A DNA stretch of 64,000 bases from Marinibacterium profundimaris (GTDB lineage: Bacteria > Pseudomonadota > Alphaproteobacteria > Rhodobacterales > Rhodobacteraceae): the NCBI RefSeq assembly GCF_002210095.1, contig NZ_AQQR01000015.1, forward strand, positions 1 to 64,000, in the 5' to 3' direction. The notes under the pieces are model-generated. The model worked only from the letters and a program-made list of their open reading frames with translations, was not told where the DNA came from and searched no databases. The translations under genes were made by a program, and so were the position numbers. This document shows, in pieces, positions 61,498 through 64,000 of this stretch; positions within the stretch are counted from its first letter, which is position 1; the number at the start of each line of letters is the position of its first letter.

Positions 61498-61516
61498 GGC
61501 GGGGGAGACCCCCGCC
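61498..61516 (-). other. Stem-loop between atpD and atpC
   Basis: Perfect 8-bp stem GGCGGGGG (61498-61505) and CCCCCGCC (61509-61516) with a 3-nt loop, 21 bp before the atpC start on the minus strand. A second stem, GGCGGG with CCCGCC (61544-61561), lies just after atpD. These may protect the atpD mRNA end or reduce atpC translation. Confidence 0.5.
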
Positions 61517-61567
61517 CGACACCCGGCGGTTGGGGCCGCGCAGGGCGGGGGTCAGCCCGCCGCTGGC

Positions 61568-63013
<1,446 letters not shown>

Positions 63014-63892
63014 TTACAGCGCCTCGGCGCCGGAAATGATTTCGATCAGCTCGTTCGTGATGACGGCCTGACGCGAACGGTTGTACTGGATCGTCAGCTT
63101 GTCGATCATCTCGCCGGCGTTGCGGGTCGCGTTGTCCATGGCGGACATCCGTGCACCCTGTTCCGAAGCGCCGTTCTCGAGCAGGGCCGAGAAGATCGCC
63201 GTCGCAACGCCCTTGGGCAGCAGATCGGCCAGGATGGCCTCTTCGCTGGGCTCGTAGTCGTACAGCGTCGACGCGCCGGCATCTTCCTCGGGCTTATCGA
63301 AGGAGGCCGGGATGATCTGCTGCGCCGTCGGCACCTGGCTGACCACGTTGACGAACTTCGAATAGAAGATCGTCGCGACGTCGAACTCGCCTTCGTCGAA
63401 CCGGTCCAGCACCGCCTGCGCGATCTCTTGCGCATTGGCGTAGCCGAGCGTCTTCACTTCGCTCAGGTCGACATGGTCGACGAACAGATCCTTGTAGTCG
63501 CGGCGCAGGGCATCGCGGCCCTTCTTGCCCACGGTCAGGATCTTGATCGTCTTCCCTTCGGCCCGCAGCTCGGCGATCCTGGTCCGGGCGAGCTTGGCGA
63601 TATTGGCGTTGAAGCCACCGCACAGCCCGCGTTCGGACGTCATCACGACCAGCAGGTGCACCTTGTCGCTGCCCGTGCCGGACAGCAGTTTGGGTGCCGT
63701 GTCGCTCTCGCCGACCGAAGCCGCCAGCCCCGCCATCACGGCATTGAACCGTTCGGCATAGGGGCGCGCATCCTCGGCCGCTTCCTGTGCCCGCCGCAGT
63801 TTCGCGGCGGCCACCATTTGCATGGCCTTGGTGATCTTGCGGGTCGATTTGACCGACTCGATCCTGTTCTTGAGGTCCTTGAGACTAGGCAT
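63014..63892 (-). CDS. atpG: ATP synthase F1 subunit gamma
   Basis: A 292-residue rotor shaft. The N-terminal coiled-coil helix is [20 protein letters not shown], followed by [36 protein letters not shown] near residue 79; and the C-terminal helix with [20 protein letters not shown] near 247, followed by [20 protein letters not shown]. Length and ends match the family. It lies 12 bp after atpA. Confidence 0.97.
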   Translation of the reverse strand: MPSLKDLKNRIESVKSTRKITKAMQMVAAAKLRRAQEAAEDARPYAERFNAVMAGLAASVGESDTAPKLLSGTGSDKVHLLVVMTSERGLCGGFNANIAKLARTRIAELRAEGKTIKILTVGKKGRDALRRDYKDLFVDHVDLSEVKTLGYANAQEIAQAVLDRFDEGEFDVATIFYSKFVNVVSQVPTAQQIIPASFDKPEEDAGASTLYDYEPSEEAILADLLPKGVATAIFSALLENGASEQGARMSAMDNATRNAGEMIDKLTIQYNRSRQAVITNELIEIISGAEAL

Positions 63893-63904
63893 CGACCAGT
63901 CCCC

Positions 63905-64000
63905 TTACGCGAAGTCGGCTGCGAATTCGTCGATAACAGCCTTCATTTTTTCAACCGGTTCACCGCCCTTGAACTTGGGGTCCTCGTCGGTGATCCACTG
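63905..64000 (-). CDS. atpA: ATP synthase F1 subunit alpha, 3' end only
   Basis: The window ends inside the gene. The last 31 codons read QWITDEDPKFKGGEPV then EKMKAVIDEFAADFA before a TAA stop at 63907-63905, matching the alpha-subunit C-terminus seen in Alphaproteobacteria (KMKAVI.EFA). Position upstream of atpG is as expected for atpHAGDC. Confidence 0.92.
   Translation of the reverse strand, partial: QWITDEDPKFKGGEPVEKMKAVIDEFAADFA

Overview
The window is gene-dense, high-GC DNA from an alphaproteobacterium, most likely Rhodobacteraceae (Roseobacter group). This rests on the gene content: a complete C-P lyase set, an atpAGDC order, an osmoregulated periplasmic glucan operon, an orphan LAB_N protein between two glycosyltransferases, and a family II Mn-dependent pyrophosphatase. 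Dispersed stem-loops ending in GGTATTTGGGCCAAGAAGAA are a type I associate with Rhodobacterales genomes. I see no rRNA, tRNA, CRISPR array, insertion sequence or prophage. It reads as ordinary chromosome with several accessory operons.

Layout. 0.5-1.8 kb: rhodanese and a secreted esterase. 1.9-8.1 kb (minus): TPR protein, opgC, opgG/D and opgH, which make and substitute periplasmic glucans. 8.4-11.3 kb: a ThDP enzyme and a divergent alpha/beta hydrolase, with a possible frameshifted remnant between them. 11.6-15.9 kb: RND efflux adaptor and pump. 16.1-18.6 kb: GT2, LAB_N and GT39 genes acting on polyprenyl-phosphate or lipid-linked sugars. 18.7-24.9 kb (minus): a NitT/TauT/THI5-type ABC importer followed by an FAD oxidase-like protein, two flavodoxin-fold reductases and a creatininase-family hydrolase. 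This looks like one uptake-plus-catabolism operon of unknown substrate. 25.2-31.9 kb: a small methyltransferase and a peptide-type ABC importer. 32.3-35.8 kb (minus): an amino-acid-type binding protein and a large MscS-family channel.

36.2-42.8 kb (plus): seven tightly packed genes (MurG-like GT, GT4, GT4, histidine phosphatase, MurG-like GT, polysaccharide deacetylase, small methyltransferase). All junctions but one are 4-bp start/stop overlaps. I know of no described product for this set, and it is my leading candidate for an uncharacterised system.

42.8-51.5 kb: phosphonate catabolism. phnGHIJK-corA-phnL-phnN lie on the minus strand, phnF is divergent, and a DUF1045 gene and phnM lie downstream. 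A CorA-type metal transporter sits inside the operon. The phnCDE transporter is not in the window.

51.9-60.9 kb: mostly housekeeping genes (Mn-pyrophosphatase, HAD phosphatase, MaoC hydratase, ribF, YcgN-like protein, threonine aldolase, methyltransferase, hydrolase, prs, and a small H-type lectin-domain protein). 61.0-64.0 kb (minus): the end of the F1 ATP synthase operon (atpA 3' end, atpG, atpD, atpC), closed by a clear intrinsic terminator. Several palindromes recur between convergent genes and are probably bidirectional terminators.
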